From: Lithospermum erythrorhizon
Lineage: Eukaryota; Streptophyta; Magnoliopsida; Boraginales; Boraginaceae
Assembly (NCBI GenBank): GCA_019722365.1
Contig: JADFUC010000954.1
Coordinates: 2,976,001-3,040,000, forward strand
DNA length: 64,000 bases
Direction of reading: 5' to 3'
Within the stretch, counting starts at the first letter, position 1. Each line of letters begins with the position of its first letter. Made by a program: the position numbers and the translations under genes. A model generated the notes under the pieces. The model was given only the letters and a program-made list of their open reading frames with translations. It was not told where the DNA came from and searched no databases. Shown in pieces: positions 49,238-60,854 of this stretch.

Positions 49238-49779
49238 ATTATTAGGATTTAGACCCTAAATCCCTCTCATGGATTCAAAAATTGACAACATGAATTAAAG
49301 TGCGAGGAAATAAACAAACACACGGATTTTATACGGGTTCCCCACCGATGTGAAAGATGCGTCGTATTTAGCCACAAATCCCATAACCGGGGAAGATTGT
49401 TACGATCCACCACTAGCTAGAATTTATCGGGTTGAGTATTTTCTAGCATCTGAAAATCCTACGACAACAAAACTACGAGAACAAAGATAAACTCTACAAG
49501 TTATTTCCAAGAATATTAAAGCCTTAATATTCTTCCTATGATGATTATTTTCTATATTTTGACGATTGTGTGATAAGCAATCTCGTAGAAACGGCACTCT
49601 TTTATATATAGGCAAAGGCTTACCTAACTAGATTACTTGGGCTCAAGTTGCTTAGCCTCAAGCTATCAAATTTGTTAAATCAAGATATCCAAACTTGTTT
49701 TATCAAGTTGCCTCAGAGGCAGCCATCGAGTTATCTAAACTTAGCCACCAAGTTATCAAATATGACTTATTGACTCCAA
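49238..49779 (-). mobile_element. 5' LTR of the Copia-like element
   Basis: Upstream LTR in the minus reading, bordered by the primer-binding-site variant. Shares long near-identical segments with 47040-47647. Confidence 0.75.
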
Positions 49780-50109
49780 CGTGGGGAAGCAATCGCCTCG
49801 TAATTTTTCGAAAAAAATTTAATTTTATTGAGTATTTTTCAAAAAGCTATAATTATTTTAAAAATTATGTTGTTCGCATAAGCTAAATTTTTTCCTTATA
49901 TGTATGGTATCGAGTAATCAGTAAAATTAAAAACATATAAAAATTGATTAAAAGCGTTTGCTTGGGAGTAGCAGTATATTGATGATTAAAAAAATGTCAT
50001 TCAAATAACTAAATAAAAAACAAATAAAAAATGTATGAAGTATTTATATGTAATTTTGTGTGGTTCTAGAATCCAATATACACGAGAACAAACAAAAACT
50101 TGGGGAGTT

Positions 50110-50687
50110 GAGATTAAGGGCCTAATTGAATTTTAATTAAAATGATAATGCTGCAGCAGAGTAAATGCGAGGAAAAGAAATAAATACTTCTTTGTGATTT
50201 TTTATACATGTTCTCCGCCGATGTGAAAGGTACGTCACATTGCTCTTCATGTCAACAAAAGCAAAATCAGGAAGATCGTTCTAGATAGCTTTATCAAAGG
50301 GTAGAACACTCCCAATTGAGTAATACTTTATAATTTAGTATTCTCAATTTTAAAGAATCTAAATATTATTGATGATGATTCGATAATATTACCGAAGTTG
50401 TTTTAGGATGTTTATTTTGTGATTTAAAAGCTAGCAGAGAATAATATATACATATATAGAAAAGTATCTACGTTAAGCTAGGTTATTCATAGAAACCATA
50501 AGTGAAAATGCGCGAAATAAAGAACCTTAAGTATCGCGTGGGAGGCGGTCGGGCTTATAGGCGGTCCAGACCTCCACTCGAAAAACCACCGACTTCCAAA
50601 AGCTCTCCAAGATCTGGAGTTGGTAGGTCCCGACATGGTCAATGTTGTTGTCCAAATTTAGCCAAAATGGCTTCAAACTCCAACTGG
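50110..50687. mobile_element. Related solo LTR
   Basis: It shows the same order of anchors as the two LTRs at 47-50 kb: AAATGCGAGGAAAAGAAATA, TTTTTTATACATGTTCTCCG, CCGATGTGAAAGGTACGTC and, at the end, TTTAGCCAAAATGGCTTCAA then ACTCCAAC. It is more diverged than they are from each other, and no interior accompanies it. Borders are approximate. Confidence 0.5.
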
Positions 50688-53649
50688 GAGAAACTAATTA
50701 AAGATAGAAAGGCAGAGATATAATACAATCAGGTAGTAATGAGGCTAAGGACCACAATTATTAGTTTACTCATTAGTTGTCACTTGTCACTAGCTATAAC
50801 AAGACTAACACACATCAAATGATCATCCCTACAGATTTAGCTGAGTAGTAGACCATTAAAAATATAATATGTTGAATAGAAGTGAGGAAAATATGTTAGA
50901 ATAATGGGCCGAGTTCGAGTTCAGTATTAAGTTATATATATTAGATATTTGGTTATTATTAGTTTAGGATTAATGTATTTATAAATATGACGTAATATTG
51001 TAATTTATAATGCTTTATGATTAAATTGACCAATTATAAAGCTTTATATTTTATGTTGATATCGAGGCTTTAAGATCTTGATATTAAATTTTATTTTCGT
51101 TTAATTGGGTGGGTGGCTGCAAAGCCACCTAGATCGAAAAATTCATATTGTTTTTAGTATTTCGTCCATATCAATTTTTTTTTTTATGTTCTCTTCTCTT
51201 TCAGACATGCTATATTTTTTTTTTTCTTTATTTACTTAGATTTGGTGTTATGGACAACCGTATGTAGTCTTGAATCGTTGACCGACAAATTTGCATGGCA
51301 AGTTCTCAAGCTTTACAGAGCACTTCAAACGGTGGATGAGTTTCGACATTATATAATCGACGGAACTTACTCAAGAGAAACTGATGAGGAGGCCCATAAT
51401 GTTTCTTGATGTTGCTGGCTATGGTGAATTGGTTTAGGAAACCAATGTGAAATTAGATTTAGTTTTTGTGGGCAATTGGATAAAGAACCAAATAACAGAT
51501 CAGATCTCTGTTGTGAGTTTGGCATTTTTTGGAAGCGACAAATGTTTTTCTCCGTATTTTATCGTGTGATGATAACTAATATGAAGTCAATTTCATCATC
51601 TGGTGTAATTTTGCCGACGAGGAAAAAGGTTGGCTTTGTTTATTCGAAATTCAAAGATATTTAGTTTTGTTTTTAGTTTTGACGAGTGTTATTAATTGTG
51701 AGTGAAGCGTTATCCAGTGGCCTTGTTATTGATTGGCGAGTAGGCATTGTTATAAGTGACTCGAATTATTGTTTGGTTAGTGGGCGTTATTATTAGCGTA
51801 GAGAGTTTGATTGAGGGTTGGTTTTTCGTTTCACATTAGTGTTGTTAAGGCGTGTGTAAGGGAGGGTGTTGATGGCGCTTAGTTGCCGTCCCATTACACA
51901 TGATGGAAGTGATGAATTCGCCCCTTGAGTTTTTTGACCTGCATGCTCATTATGATCGGTGTCACTCGGATCAATCGAGCCAAAGCAATCCGAGTGGAGA
52001 GTGGGCAGGTATTTATAGGAATCCAAAGTACTTAGTGGTTTGCTTTTGTGTGGCAGTCTAGAAGCAGGGATTGGCCTGAAAGCGGCCAATATAAATCGTA
52101 AATTTTGTCAATTGCAATGAATTTAAGGGATTTATTAAGAGTAATGAATTCAGTGGCTCTGGGCTCTGGCGATGCATATACCATTTTATTTTTATGAATA
52201 AAAAGCAAGGGATATATTGCACTTTAGATGCATGCCTAAAATGGAATGAATAAGCAAAATGAGGCCGCTATTCTCAATCACCAGCTTTAAAGCAAGCCAG
52301 AGTACTGGCTTCAACCGAGGGGGTCCAATAGGACCCCGAATTTAATATAAACAATTGGGGAATCAGTCAGATAATTAAGCCCAGTTTAGTGGCCCAAACT
52401 AGCCCAATTAAATGTTTAAAGAGTGAAAAAGAGGTACAAGTTTGGCTTGGGCTATAAGTTTGAAAGAGATCTCATGCCATGCAATTTCCTAACACCACAG
52501 AATGATAACTTGTCAAGTGTGTATTTTTTTTTTAAACTGTAGGAGCATTTTATCAATATTGATTTACATTTTGTGAATTAATGCTTTATGTCGGAATTTG
52601 AAAAGTACGGGTGATCTCCGGCATACTTATAAGCATGTAATTAATATTGATGAACATATGTATAATTAAATTTAGGGTTTCCCTCTCTTAATGGACTTTT
52701 TACAAATAATTAAATGATTATGTAAAATAATTTTTTTCTAAAATATATCCTTTTATCCGAAATATAACTTGATTCTTACCGAATGAATTAATTATTGAAA
52801 ATAATTCAAAAAATATAATATACTAATTTGAGTATTGGACTACTTCGGTTGAAATTACCATTTATTTTGATAGTCGGGTCAACCATCGCCTTAATAGGAT
52901 ATTAGATTAAGGATGATCGAGTTAATAGAAATAGTGACGAGTCTATCACGGGGGGCTTATCTATTATGATTTCTTTGACGGCGTGATTCTGTTGTCGTCG
53001 GGCAGGGGCTCCTAACTGATGCGCGTTCGGGGAAATATAAACTGCTGCGGATATGTCATTACAAAGCAGGATATCCAACTATCAACATTCCACATATGTA
53101 TTCAATGAACTTATAATAAGATATATGAAATATTATTCCTACATTACGCATTAATATAATGTGGGAATAAATGTGTTATCATGTGTCCGAATTTTTTGTG
53201 TTAGGCAATTCTCTTAGGAAGGCACAAGTTGTGGAAGTGTTGGTCGACGACAATAATTTAGTTAAGATAATAATATGAAGAAAAATGAGACATTCAAGAT
53301 TTAACTTGATTCACTCAAATTTAGATTAGTCCACTGATAAAATTGTGACTATATCAGTATGAAAGAAATTACAATACTCCTTCTCTGACTTTAAGTACAA
53401 AACAATTTTATTTTTCTTATATTACACAAAATAAAGAAAATAGAAAATAGAAGTTGAAAAAAAATTGAGGATGAGATAATTGAAATGGTAAAAGGATCTT
53501 ACAGAATAGCTCCCTCTCTATCTTCAAAAGCTTTGAGCATAAATTTGTACGAAACTCATATGTCAAGTGTCAACAGTGTGCGCAGGCAACAATTTCCTTC
53601 ATTTCTTTCAATTTCACATGAGCTCTTCATTCTTCTGAAATATGACTTG
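50688..53649. other. Intergenic, unassigned repeat-like DNA
   Basis: 51240-52090 has moderate GC and short frames. A minus frame at 51793-52089 and the plus-strand phrase WQVLKLYRALQTVDEFRHYI (51293-51352) look protein-like, but I cannot place them. The remainder is AT-rich. Confidence 0.4.
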
Positions 53650-54193
53650 AGCGTCGCGTATTAAAAATCTTGAGTCCCAAGATTAACTTAGGCGACGGCG
53701 TCATATTTTAAAAAGCGTTGTCCAAGTTAAAATCGAATTTTATTTTAAAAAAAAGTAAAAAATACTCCATCATCCCCACAATCGAATTTTTATTCAAATT
53801 GGCTTTCTATTTTTTGCACAATTGCTTGTGATAATTAAAGGCGACATTTTTTCAGTTGTTTTGAGTTTTGGGCACTTTGAAGCTTCATTATTTCTTTGGA
53901 TATGTGAGGAAGTTCTTAGATTAATTTTCTGAAATGTATGGGAATTCAGCAATTGATTTTAAAGTAGAAACGTGGATGTGGGGTTTTCATCAAATATAGA
54001 AAGTTTAGTATCGTAAAGATTCAAGGAGATGAAGGTGTTAAGTCACATGATTGTCATATCCTTGTAAATTTGATTCCGATGTAATCACGATCTATTTTGC
54101 CTAAGGAGGTACGTGTAACAATTACTAAGTTTGTTTATTCTTCAAGGCCATTTGTAGCAAGGTGATTGATCTGATAAATTACCAAGTTTACAA

Positions 54194-54409
54194 GCTGAAG
54201 TTGTTGAGACCTTTGTGAAATTTGGAAATATATTTTCCACCATGCTCTTTAATATTATGGTGCACTTGATGGTTCATTTAGTTGAGGAGATAGAAGAGTG
54301 TGGGCCACTGACCTTGAGGTAGATGTACCCTTTTGAAATGTATATGAAAGTTTTGAAGGGATATGTCAAAAATAAAAAATTCGACGGAGGGTTGTATCAA
54401 CGAAAAGTA
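54194..54409 (+). pseudogene. CACTA transposase DUF4218 fragment
   Basis: One frame reads NIMVHLMVHLVEEIEECGPL, then MYPFEMYMKVLKGYVKNKKF, the hallmark of DUF4218 in plant CACTA transposases. The conserved tryptophan before MYPFE is a TAG stop (54320-54322), a one-base change from TGG. The upstream segment 54100-54193 is frameshifted but continues the domain. Confidence 0.9.
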
Positions 54410-54879
54410 TTTTAATGGGAAGAAGTCGTGGAATTTTTGCACTAAATTAAGTGTCAAATTTAGAGAGAGCAGAGGCCTTCGGTATCCGGTCATGCTAGCA
54501 ACGGGGTAGGTGAGGGAATCTCACGGCGGATAATTAATAGTTGTCGAGAAAGGCAGATGTTGAAACGGCGCATATACATCTAAGCAACGGATGAGGTTAG
54601 ATCTTATATTGACATTCATAAAGTATTACTTAAAGAAGAAAATCCATGCGAGGAAGCGGCACTTGACTTGCGAAAGAACTGCATCGCACGTTCGTTTCTT
54701 GGTTTGAAAGCATGTGGCTAAAACGGTTGAAGCGAAGTCACGGACTACATTTCGAAACATAATCAAGTAGTTATTAAGAGAAGTGCCATCCATGCATTTT
54801 TTTTTCATAGGGTTTGTACCTTTGTTAATGGTACATATTACACCAAAGAACATGATGAAAAAAGGTCTAGAGGCTGAGC

Positions 54880-55200
54880 AGTGGGGTAACTTGAGCATGG
54901 CAGCGGAAGTTGAAATCACAAGTGCTAAAGACATGAATCAATTTGTAGTAAGGGGGTAGTTTCTATGGAGCGATTGAACATACATGTGAGTTGGATTATG
55001 TCAACTTCCAAATTCCCATGTTCGGTTGTATGTGGGTAGAGAATAAATATGGAAAGCAGATCGATGAGTTGGGTTTTGTAAGAGTAAACTTGAACAGGGT
55101 TGGTTCGAAAGAGGATTCATTCATACTAAAACATGAGCTAATCAAGTATTTTATGTAAAGCTGATCGTTGTGGCTCTAAATGAGTCGGTGTTCTTCTTTC
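54880..55200 (+). pseudogene. CACTA transposase DUF4216 fragment
   Basis: From 54961 one clean frame reads FYGAIEHTCELDYVNFQIPM, then WVENKYGKQIDELGFVRVNL, then NRVGSKEDSFIL: the DUF4216 pattern. A frameshift near 55130 moves the continuation ANQVFYVK to another frame (55137). Upstream, AAEVEITSAKDMNQ belongs to the linker before this domain. It sits in proper order 0.5 kb after DUF4218. Confidence 0.88.
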
Positions 55201-57117
55201 TAACAAACTTAATGAACTCTCGAGGAGTGAGAATATTGAGGGGAAGATGCGATGTTGAAGATGATCGGGTTAGAGGGTGGAAATCATCGAGAGACATATC
55301 GATCAAAGTGTTTTTATGTAAGAATTGATCATAACGAGGGTATATAGACACCTTGAGCGAGGGGCAAAAGCGATATGGCGTCCAAATTGATAGTAAAGGA
55401 AATCACGGAAGGAATAAATATTGGTTATCTTTTTTTCTATGTATTTTTATTTCATTTGATTGACTAATTCTTATTTTTGTATTTTTTTTTCTTATATTTT
55501 TTAACTATTTCTTATGAATTTTGTTTTTGTAGGATTATGGAGCGAGCGTTTTTTATGGTGATAATCGTCTTCTAGAAATGATGATGTTATTTTTCTTGTC
55601 TTCCGACGTACCACGACAAGCAGTGAAAAGTGGAGGCAAGAGAGGAATTGTAACCTTAAAAATTTTTTAGAAAATAAAAGAATAGGGATGGCTTAAGGTA
55701 TATATATAAACTCTAATATTTAAGTTGTATATAAGATATTATTAATATATATGAACATTTAATGTTTTAAGTTGTATATATGAACATTCTTGTTTATTTT
55801 GTGATTTGGGTAAATTCATGCGATTTCGCTTTTTAATATTGATGAGTGAACCAATTGGCCGAACAAGTCCACGTTGTTGATTACATTCTTGGTTTTTCTT
55901 GCTTTCGTAGTGAGATCCATGACGAAGGTGATTGGCGGACAAGGATGACCAAGCGAAATAAAGATATGAAAAAAATAGAGGTAAAATTTAAATACTCAGC
56001 GTATTTTTGTTTTGTAGCTATCTCCAAGTAGACATATTTATAACAATTCTTTTTGTCATCTGGCCGATCTTTTGAACTTGATGAGAATTAAAACATGGAT
56101 ATGACTTTAAAAGGTGTTAAGCGGCAGAAATTTCGTTCAAAGTTGGCCAAACTGTGTTTCGATGAAGAAGGCATTCCTATTGTCAACCCCCTAAAATATA
56201 TGATGAGTTCGATGTTGTCAAAGAAAGCTGGTTAGGATTTGTGGAAGCAGTAGGTAGTGAAAGGTTCCAGGTAAATTAATTTTTTGATTAGTTTCAAACT
56301 ATATTAACTAATGTAATGTTGTGTAATCACTATTAAGCTTATTCTTTTTACACTATGTAGCCCGAGGTGGCCGAATTCGATTAGCTCGAGTAAAATTATT
56401 CCATGTAGATTGGGTGCCGGGGATGGCAAATTGAGAGAACAAATGGTAAGAAAAATAAATTGTACTTTCAATACATTAACTTGTGAACAAGAAATAAAGC
56501 CCATTGTTAAAATCGATGCAAATTGATATATTGGAAAAAATAGCCTCAGTAGCTTAACGGTTAATATTATAGAAAAGCTTTAAAGGAAAACAAAGATGGG
56601 AAGATCGATGATGGAAATTGCGAGGAGGATAGTGGATGAAGTAGTAAGTTTTATAATTGATCTAAGTTAATTTAAGAGTTATAGAATTGTTTTTTTGGGA
56701 CTAATCTAGAATTTATTTGGAGTATATTACTCGGCCACTTACACCGAGGAATTTCTTTGGCGTGGTCTACGATGATGTATTGGCAAAGACAATGAAGAAA
56801 AGAGTACCACCAGAGATGGGTTCTTCTGATGGGTCATGGGTCACTTGAAAAACATTATTTTAATAAGAGAGATTCATATAGTGCCGATGTTATCGATTGA
56901 CCGATTAGTGTCATTTGGGAAAAGAAGGTGGAACTATTGACCCAGTTCCATGTTAAATGCAGGCAAAAGTAGGCGGCAAAGACCTTATGGGCTATCACAT
57001 TCGTATTTCTCAGCCGACGGCGACCCGAGGTAGTTGTCACTGCGTTTGGTCTCGATATGATTCGAGGAGGTAAGTCTTTTATGCTTTTTATAGTAGTTTC
57101 ATAATTTCTATATCTTT

Positions 57118-57475
57118 GATGGGCATTGATGTGATATCGCGGTTGTGTTTGTGTGATAACCGAACGCGTTGATGCGATATGTGATTTCTATGTGTGATAT
57201 GGGCACATTGATCATTGATTTTTGTTTGTGTGATATAGGCACGTTGATGTGATATATGATTGCTATGTAATGGCCAGTATGGAGCACGTTGATGCGATAT
57301 ATTAGGTTTTTGTTTGTGTGATATGGGCACGTTGATGCGATATCTTTTTGACTTTTTGTTTATTGTGATTTGTGATATGGGCACGTGATGCAATATATTG
57401 AGTTGTGTTTGTGTGATAATAAGGCGTTGATGCGATATGTGATTTTTATGTGATATGGAGCACGTTGATGTAATT
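57118..57475. repeat. Minisatellite inside the CACTA element
   Basis: About seven degenerate copies of a 45-60-bp unit share TGTTTGTGTGATATGGGCAC and GTTGATGCGATATGTGATT. Unit length varies, so the array is worn. It lies between the DUF4216 and DUF8039-like parts, probably in an intron of the transposon gene. Confidence 0.85.
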
Positions 57476-57710
57476 GTGGTGTTGTATAATTGGGTCTTTG
57501 TTTAATGATTTCTCACTTTTAGGGTGAGTCTTTGTGAAACACATTAGGTAGTTCACCGTCGTATTTTAAAGGTTGGATGGGATGGGTGTTTGAGAGATAA
57601 CGAGGGGCAGAAAATGCTGGCGCTGGTAAGAGAGCACGACCAAGTGAGGTATGTTTTAGTGAGGATTGTCCACGGTCATTGAGGGACACCCGCTGCGTAT
57701 CCTAATGTTG

Positions 57711-57779
57711 ACGGTGAGATTACTACCGTGGGGCATGCATTGGGTACATTTATTGCATGGCCAATTAAGTTGGTTACCT
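57711..57779 (+). pseudogene. CACTA C-terminal domain fragment (DUF8039-like)
   Basis: The frame reads DGEITTVGHALGTFIAWP, matching the conserved EI-TVG-A-GTF-AWP block found near the C-terminus of many plant CACTA proteins. It lies in the expected order after DUF4216. Flanking frames are broken. Confidence 0.7.
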
Positions 57780-59617
57780 TGTAAATAAAGGTAAATATAT
57801 AAAATGATTATAACTTTAATGTGTGTGGTTTAGTTGTTTTTAGACTAAATAGTGAAAGCATTTTTCGAGGTTTCAATATTAAATATGCAGCAAGGATAAA
57901 TGCTGGTGTTAAGTTTGTTACTCGGTTGCTCGGAGGAAGGCAGCTTATCCTCGAGAGGGAGGCACTTTCGTCGATAAACTTTCTTTCGCTTGTAAGGCTT
58001 ATGTTCAAAAGATGATTAGTTTGTTGTTTGATATACGTCGTTTTGGGGTTGTCATTTTTCCTCGATCATAATTTCTTTTCGATAATGTTAAAGAGATCAT
58101 AACACGCCGGTTAGTTGGGTGCTTCTACTATACATAAGGTAATAATAATAATAATATATTCTATCACAAGTGTTTAGCATATTAGATTTTAAAATATGTA
58201 GTTACTAATATATTCTCTATCGAAGATACTTGTGTGATGTGTATTTGAATTGATGAGGGTTGCAACCAAAGCGACCTGAAATATGGTGTCAAGAAATGGT
58301 TCATGCTGTCTTTCTCACATGGCTGGGGCATTTAATTGGATATATTTACAAAAACATGAAGGAATGAGATCATGCAAAGAAATTATGATACATTATAATG
58401 CTCAGTTGGCCACATGTATTTTGGTATAAATGAGCTAATGGGCCAGTTCCATGTTAGTATAAATATTTCCGATACTAACTAAGATTATTGAAGTAATGTA
58501 GGAATCATTAGGTGTTGGTTGCCATCAACACCAAGAATGAATATATATATTATATGGATGCATTGCAGTAAAGTATAAATTTGAATTAAATAAAATCAGC
58601 AATTATTCATCGATTATTAACAATAATATATATTGCATATTTTATTACTTCTCATAATTTGTTTTTTGAATTCTTGTGAGCTACCACGAGAAACAAAGTA
58701 GTTGCGTATCGAAAGAAGTTGAGAAGCGTAGCCATTGGGTTGGCGTGGGTATATTTGAATTTTTTTTCACCAACAATCATTTGAATAGTATTACATGCAA
58801 ATTATAACTTTGTTTTGAATGATTACATCAAGTGCCCAAGCATCCAGCTTAGAACTGTGTGTCTTTTATACATTTATTTATGGAGGACATTTAGAACCTA
58901 AACACCACTCTTTTTTTTTAGTTGTAAGTCATTTTTAAATATGTGGATGTTGATACTAATTAAAGTCAAAGTTATGGAAGTATATAATTTGTTCTTTAAT
59001 TTTCGATTATCCCTCTTAAGCATCGGTGTGATAGTTTCGCGGATGTGAGAATTGCTAGGTGTTCGACATCGATAGTGTGGCTATCTGATGATATGAGACC
59101 GTTATAAGAGGATGAAAGAGCTTCGTTGATGTGTAAGTAGTATAAATTTAGCTTGAGTATTTGTGAAAAAATTATTAGTTTTTGTTGAATGTTGAGACAT
59201 ATTCGTTTGCTATATTTTTTGACTTGCGATATATGTTTGTAATAAATATCACGTTTAGTTACATTTTGACCGATATGTTGGGATAAAATATAATGTTTAT
59301 CGCTTCCGACGATTTTATGTATGTTAAGATGTTTGATCGATATTTAACTTCAATGAATGTGTTTTTGTGATATTAGTAGTAATTTTAGGTATATAAATTA
59401 ATATGGGGTGAAATAGCTAGAAAGAATCAGGAAAAATAGTGGTAAATGGCTTGGATGGCGGCAAAAGCAGCGTCTAAGTATTAACTTAGATGGTGCTTAA
59501 GCGGCGTCTAGGAGGTACTTAGATGGTGCTCAGCGAGCTTTGGCCAGGAAGTGTTTTAACAGACTTGTCGCATAAAATTATGACTTTTTGGTGATATCTA
59601 GTGATTTTTTTAGAGTG

Positions 59618-60444
59618 GCGTTGAGTTTTTTTTTTTATAAAATGCGTGGAATTCTTCACTTGAAATAAAACAAACTTAAATTACAGAGCGTTGGGTACTT
59701 GTTTTTTATCAAGTCACTAAGTGACTTTGAAATAAATTGGTAGTGCTCAAAATCTAGAAATACAAATAAAATGGCCAAAAATTCCCATGGCTTTTGAGGG
59801 TTTAGATTCCAAATAATAAGGTTAGATATGGAAAGGTCAAGTAGTCACAGAATCAAAATAAAAATTTGTAGGGATGACGAATTAAATACATATTAAAATT
59901 TTATTTTTTAAAAGTAAATATTTGTTTTTCAAAATATTTTTTGAGCGACTATCTCCTTCTGCATTTCTTAATTTCAGCATTGGGTCCGGGTCCATTCGAG
60001 GGATCATAGTGGAAGTTTGATATGAAAAAAGTTCATCAGGAAAACGGAGGTGACAAATCGAAGATTCCAGTTAGGTGGCACATAAACATTTTAATAAATA
60101 GATCCGAATCTCACACCACAGAGTTCTTATAACCAAACACTTATACATAATACTTTAATTCATAATGTATTTTGTACGTACACATACATATTCATAAAAT
60201 AGTTCTCAAGGTCGGAGACCATCATTGAATACACTATCATCTTATAGTCATCCGTAGCTAGTTAATTAAAACAAACTTAAAATAACATTGTTATAGATAT
60301 AATAATAGCATCGAACACCTAATATATATTACATATTATTAACTACACCAAGAGTAGTAGTTATATTATACACCATGCATGCAACTAAAGGAATATAATG
60401 CAATGTTCAATAATATGTTAATATATAGAACTCCATATATAAGT
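59618..60444. other. Downstream flank of the CEP gene
   Basis: AT-rich sequence. The part nearest 60444 should be the 3' untranslated region of the minus-strand CEP gene. No other feature seen. Confidence 0.5.
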
Positions 60445-60783
60445 TTATGGCTTGGAACTTATATTTTTTGGTCCATCACCGTGACCAACTCCAGGACTAT
60501 GCCCTGGTGTTGTGGGTCGGAAATCATCTACGCCAACTTGTTCATCGCCTGGACTGTCTCCATCCTTGTTTTGATCCATATCACCAATGCAGCCGTTTAA
60601 ATTCACTCCTTGTGCATTTTTCTGATCATTGGTCACATAATTACTACACTTGTTACTACTAGTATTCCACTTTGCTGCCTTTAGCTCCCTTTGTTCACTA
60701 GGCATTATTCCGTATGAGAGGAATAAAACCATAGCAAGAAGAAATAGTGCATAAAAATATTGCTTGATTTGTGCTCTAGCCAT
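60445..60783 (-). CDS. C-terminally encoded peptide (CEP) hormone precursor
   Basis: Intronless 112-codon gene for a secreted peptide-hormone precursor. Residues 1 to about 27 are a signal peptide (hydrophobic core YALFLLAMVLFLSY). A variable, Asn/Lys/Asp-rich region follows, then the CEP domain DFRPTTPGHSPGVGH at residues 87-101, and an 11-residue tail. The 15-mer fits group I CEPs, with prolines at positions 4, 7 and 11 that are hydroxylated in known peptides. CEPs signal through CEP-receptor kinases in nitrogen-demand and root or nodule control; that is family knowledge. An in-frame ATG at 60828 is rejected because it lies only about 20 bp from the TATA box (60847-60854) and so falls at or before the expected transcription start. 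A single CEP domain is present. Confidence 0.95.
   Translation of the reverse strand: MARAQIKQYFYALFLLAMVLFLSYGIMPSEQRELKAAKWNTSSNKCSNYVTNDQKNAQGVNLNGCIGDMDQNKDGDSPGDEQVGVDDFRPTTPGHSPGVGHGDGPKNISSKP
60481..60525 (-). other. Predicted mature CEP peptide
   Basis: Codons for DFRPTTPGHSPGVGH. The preceding residue is Asp and the following is Gly. Known CEPs are released as 15-mers with this register; cleavage here is inferred. Confidence 0.88.
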
Positions 60784-60846
60784 ATTTAAAAATTTAAATA
60801 CTAATGAATCAATTGGGATGAAAATCAAGTCTTCTTCATATGTGGG

Positions 60847-60854
60847 TATTTATA
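60847..60854 (-). promoter_or_regulatory. TATA box of the CEP gene
   Basis: The minus strand reads CCCCTATAAATACCC, a strong plant TATA context, 64-71 bp upstream of the chosen start codon. The expected transcription start is near 60820. Confidence 0.75.

Larger units (their letters stand above)
53650..59617 (+). mobile_element. Decayed CACTA (En/Spm) transposon
   Basis: Plus-strand remnants of the CACTA transposase lie in the canonical order DUF4218, DUF4216, C-terminal DUF8039-like block. The right end, reversed, reads CACTCTAAAAAAATCACT (59600-59617), like the right end of the short element at 3389-5139. Subterminal inverted repeats on CTTAG and GGCGACGGCGTC-type units lie at 53650-53702 and 59461-59545. 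No clean left terminal repeat was found, so the left border is approximate or truncated. Many stops and frameshifts show it is inactive. No TNP2 catalytic domain was recognised upstream of DUF4218. Confidence 0.75.

Noticed and set aside
57118..57475. CRISPR-like spaced repeats
   Set aside because: Units vary in length and sequence, spacers are not unique, and the host is a plant; it is a worn minisatellite in a transposon.
60447..60662. Plus-strand frames opposite the CEP gene
   Set aside because: Shadow frames of a well-supported minus-strand gene.
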